From assembly GCA_015486425.1 (NCBI GenBank), contig WFRQ01000498.1:1-7551 (forward strand): a stretch of 7,551 bases of DNA, in the 5' to 3' direction. The notes beneath the pieces are model-generated. The model saw only the letters and a program-made list of their open reading frames with translations, made no database searches and was not told the DNA's origin. This DNA comes from Deltaproteobacteria bacterium (GTDB lineage Bacteria; Desulfobacterota; Dissulfuribacteria; Dissulfuribacterales; QOAL01). Below are positions 5,951 to 7,551 of the stretch, one piece after another. Each line of letters starts with the position of its first letter. Position 1 is the stretch's first letter. The position numbers and the translations under genes are program-made.

Positions 5951-7009
5951 ATGAGCTATTTTCGAAAAAATATATATCAGCGTGTGTCTGCTGCACTTTT
6001 TCCCGTTCTGATGCTGCTTATTCTTCTCTTGCTGGCAGCAGGTGCCTGGCCTGCTCTTGCAGAGCAGCCTGCACAACAGGAACAGTCTGTTCCCGCGTTT
6101 ATCACCATTGCAACAGGCCCTCTGAATGGTCTCTATTACCCGGCAGGCCGCGCAATATGCCGCATAGTGAACAGTGACAGAAACCTGCCCCACCCGCTCT
6201 GCTCTGTTGAGAGGACTTCCGGCTCCATCTACAACCTTAAGGCCCTTGCAGCAGGAGAGGTGGAATTCTGCATAAGCCAGTCAGACCAGATTTCCGCAGC
6301 CTATGCAGGCACTGGAGAATTCAAGGATGAGCTGCAAGGTCTCAGGATAGTATTTCCACTGTTCGAAGAGTCCTTCACAGTGGTGGTCAGGGCTGACAGC
6401 CCCATACGCCGCATCTCTGATCTGAAACACAGGATAGTGAGCACCGGCCTTCCAGGCTCTGGCGGATACGCCACATTACGTGCAATCATGAGGAGTATGG
6501 AGTGGGATTTTTATGATATAAAGCAAGTTGATACCATCAGCAATGCCAAGGCCCTTGCCAGGCTCTGTGATAAAACATTAGACGCAGTGGTTTTCACAGC
6601 CGGTCATCCTTATCCTCCTCTTGCCAGGGCTTGTGAAAAATGTGTTTTGAGGCTTCTGCGGGTGAGAGGAGCAGCAGTCAGCAGGCTGCTTGCCTCCTCC
6701 GGAGCGTACAGCCGCACCACGATTCCGGGCGGGTTTTACAGAGGAATCAACAGGCCGGTAAAAACCATAGGTGTGGTTGCAACGCTTGTAAGCTCAAGCA
6801 GTGTGGACGGTAAACTGGTATATCGCGTACTCAAAACTCTGAATGATCACATTGAAATATTCAGGCAGGCGCGTCCGGTCTTTGGCAGAGTTACAAGGGA
6901 GGAGATATTCAGGGAACAGATGGCCGCCCCTGTGCATGCAGGCGCAGAGCGTTACCTGCATGAGATCAGCTTGAAAGCAGAAGACCAAATACAGGATAAC
7001 GGTCAGTAA
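5951..7009 (+). CDS. TAXI-family TRAP transporter solute-binding protein
   Basis: A 352-residue periplasmic receptor of the TAXI type, which normally delivers a substrate to a fused DctQM TRAP permease using an ion gradient. A signal peptide is clear: basic N-terminus (MSYFRKNIYQR), hydrophobic core ~14-33, and a probable cut after A35-L-A37. The mature protein carries the family signature ITIATGPLNGLYYPAGRAICRIVN (51-74). ERTSGSIYNLKALAAGEVEFCISQSD follows, then RISDLKHRIVSTGLPGSGGYATLR and, near the end, a VHAGAERYLHE motif. Length is normal. The ATG at 5951 is chosen because it gives a compact signal peptide; a TTG at 5930 would add seven residues, and neither start has a good Shine-Dalgarno. 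No TRAP membrane subunit is in the window, so it is either an orphan receptor or served by a distant permease. It ends 5 bases from the convergent transporter gene. Confidence 0.9.
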   Translation: MSYFRKNIYQRVSAALFPVLMLLILLLLAAGAWPALAEQPAQQEQSVPAFITIATGPLNGLYYPAGRAICRIVNSDRNLPHPLCSVERTSGSIYNLKALAAGEVEFCISQSDQISAAYAGTGEFKDELQGLRIVFPLFEESFTVVVRADSPIRRISDLKHRIVSTGLPGSGGYATLRAIMRSMEWDFYDIKQVDTISNAKALARLCDKTLDAVVFTAGHPYPPLARACEKCVLRLLRVRGAAVSRLLASSGAYSRTTIPGGFYRGINRPVKTIGVVATLVSSSSVDGKLVYRVLKTLNDHIEIFRQARPVFGRVTREEIFREQMAAPVHAGAERYLHEISLKAEDQIQDNGQ

Positions 7010-7014
7010 TGATA

Positions 7015-7551
7015 TCATTTCTGCTCCGGCCTACGTGACCACCATGACGCCAGCACGGAGCCTGAAAGGTTGTGCCACAGCGAGAACACTGCACCTGGAA
7101 GGGCTGCGGCTGCAGAGAAATACTTCATGGCAAGCGCCACGGCAAGGCCTGAGTTCTGCATCCCGACCTCTATGGCAATGGTGCGGCACGTCCGTCTGTC
7201 CAGCCCTGCAAGCAGGGTGAGCCAGTATCCGGCTGCAAGGCCTGAGAGGTTATGGAGTATAACCGCAGCCGCTGCCGCAGGCCCTGTACCCGCAATGGTA
7301 TCGCGGTTAAGGGCAACCACAATCCCGATAATAAATACTATGGAGGCAACCGAGAGCAGAGGCAGTATCTGTTTAACTGTTCTGAGCCTGGAGCCTGCAA
7401 CAGTATTTATAAAAACCCCGGCTGTTACCGGCACAAGCACAATCTTCAGGATGGAAAGAAACATGCTTGCAGCAGGCACCGGCACGGTCTGACCGGCATA
7501 CAGCCATGTCAGAAACGGGGTTGCCGCAACAGAGAGTATTGTGGAACATGC
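7015..7551 (-). CDS. Bile acid:sodium symporter (BASS) family protein, C-terminal part (5' end outside window)
   Basis: The visible 178 residues are open to the right edge, and the family is usually ~300 residues, so the N-terminal part is missing. The frame begins ACSTILSVAATPFLTWL. The GTG at 7483-7485 is an internal valine codon, because the homologous segment continues unbroken upstream of it. Several hydrophobic segments are present, consistent with the last membrane helices. EVGMQNSGLAVALA (E, Q and N codons within 7153-7170) matches the conserved motif that holds the Na2 sodium site in bacterial ASBT structures. ALPGAVFSLWHNLSGS is the typical final helix, followed by a basic tail. It is probably a sodium-coupled organic anion transporter of the inner membrane. 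The bacterial substrate is unknown and need not be bile acids. The gene is convergent with the TAXI gene, with only 5 bases between stop codons and no room for a separate terminator. Confidence 0.9.
   Translation of the reverse strand, partial: ACSTILSVAATPFLTWLYAGQTVPVPAASMFLSILKIVLVPVTAGVFINTVAGSRLRTVKQILPLLSVASIVFIIGIVVALNRDTIAGTGPAAAAAVILHNLSGLAAGYWLTLLAGLDRRTCRTIAIEVGMQNSGLAVALAMKYFSAAAALPGAVFSLWHNLSGSVLASWWSRRPEQK

Noticed and set aside
7035..7492. Plus-strand frames at the right edge (7035-7220 and 7070-7492)
   Set aside because: They are antisense shadows of the BASS transporter, which shows clear family motifs on the minus strand.

Overview
The window looks like a chromosomal segment of a Gram-negative, probably anaerobic bacterium, most plausibly a Desulfobacterota (deltaproteobacterial) lineage. 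The basis is indirect: a tungsten-type aldehyde:ferredoxin oxidoreductase (AOR) homologue, a TAXI-family TRAP solute receptor, a lipoprotein with an outer-membrane style lipobox, and an integron-type integrase. No rRNA or other taxonomic marker is present, so the assignment is an inference.

Layout. (1) 1-308 (+): the 3' end of an integron integrase (IntI-type tyrosine recombinase). (2) 309-875: a 567-base gap without a convincing gene. It starts with a 110-bp palindromic mini-element (375-484) and continues as a clearly AT-rich stretch that ends at a strong ribosome binding site. (3) 876-2465 (+): a DUF2235 / Tle1-like alpha/beta hydrolase whose C-terminal third resembles the LecA (PA-IL) galactose-binding lectin fold. 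(4) 2510-4453 (+): an AOR-family enzyme with its 4Fe-4S cysteines intact, overlapping by 4 bp (ATGA) with (5) 4450-5760 (+): a lipoprotein carrying an LssY C-terminal domain. (6) 5761-5950: an intergenic region full of hairpins and repeats. (7) 5951-7009 (+): a secreted TAXI receptor. (8) 7015-7551 (-): a convergent, 5'-truncated bile acid:sodium symporter (BASS) family transporter running off the right edge.

The most unusual non-coding structure is a short repeat with core GCTAAATTGAGC. It occurs four times in alternating orientation: + at 375-396, - at 470-484, + at 2465-2486 and - at 5901-5914. The two + copies are identical over 22 bp. The copies delimit the mini-element, the hydrolase gene, and the AOR-lipoprotein pair, and the two downstream copies lie just upstream of the AOR and TAXI genes. 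They could be ends of small mobile elements, dispersed intergenic repeats, or regulator sites; the sequence alone does not decide.

Functionally the genes do not form one obvious pathway. The AOR and the LssY-domain lipoprotein look translationally coupled, while the hydrolase-lectin is a self-contained unit bounded by repeats. The TAXI receptor has no TRAP permease beside it. The integrase end, the AT-rich island and the repeats suggest an accessory region with past rearrangement.
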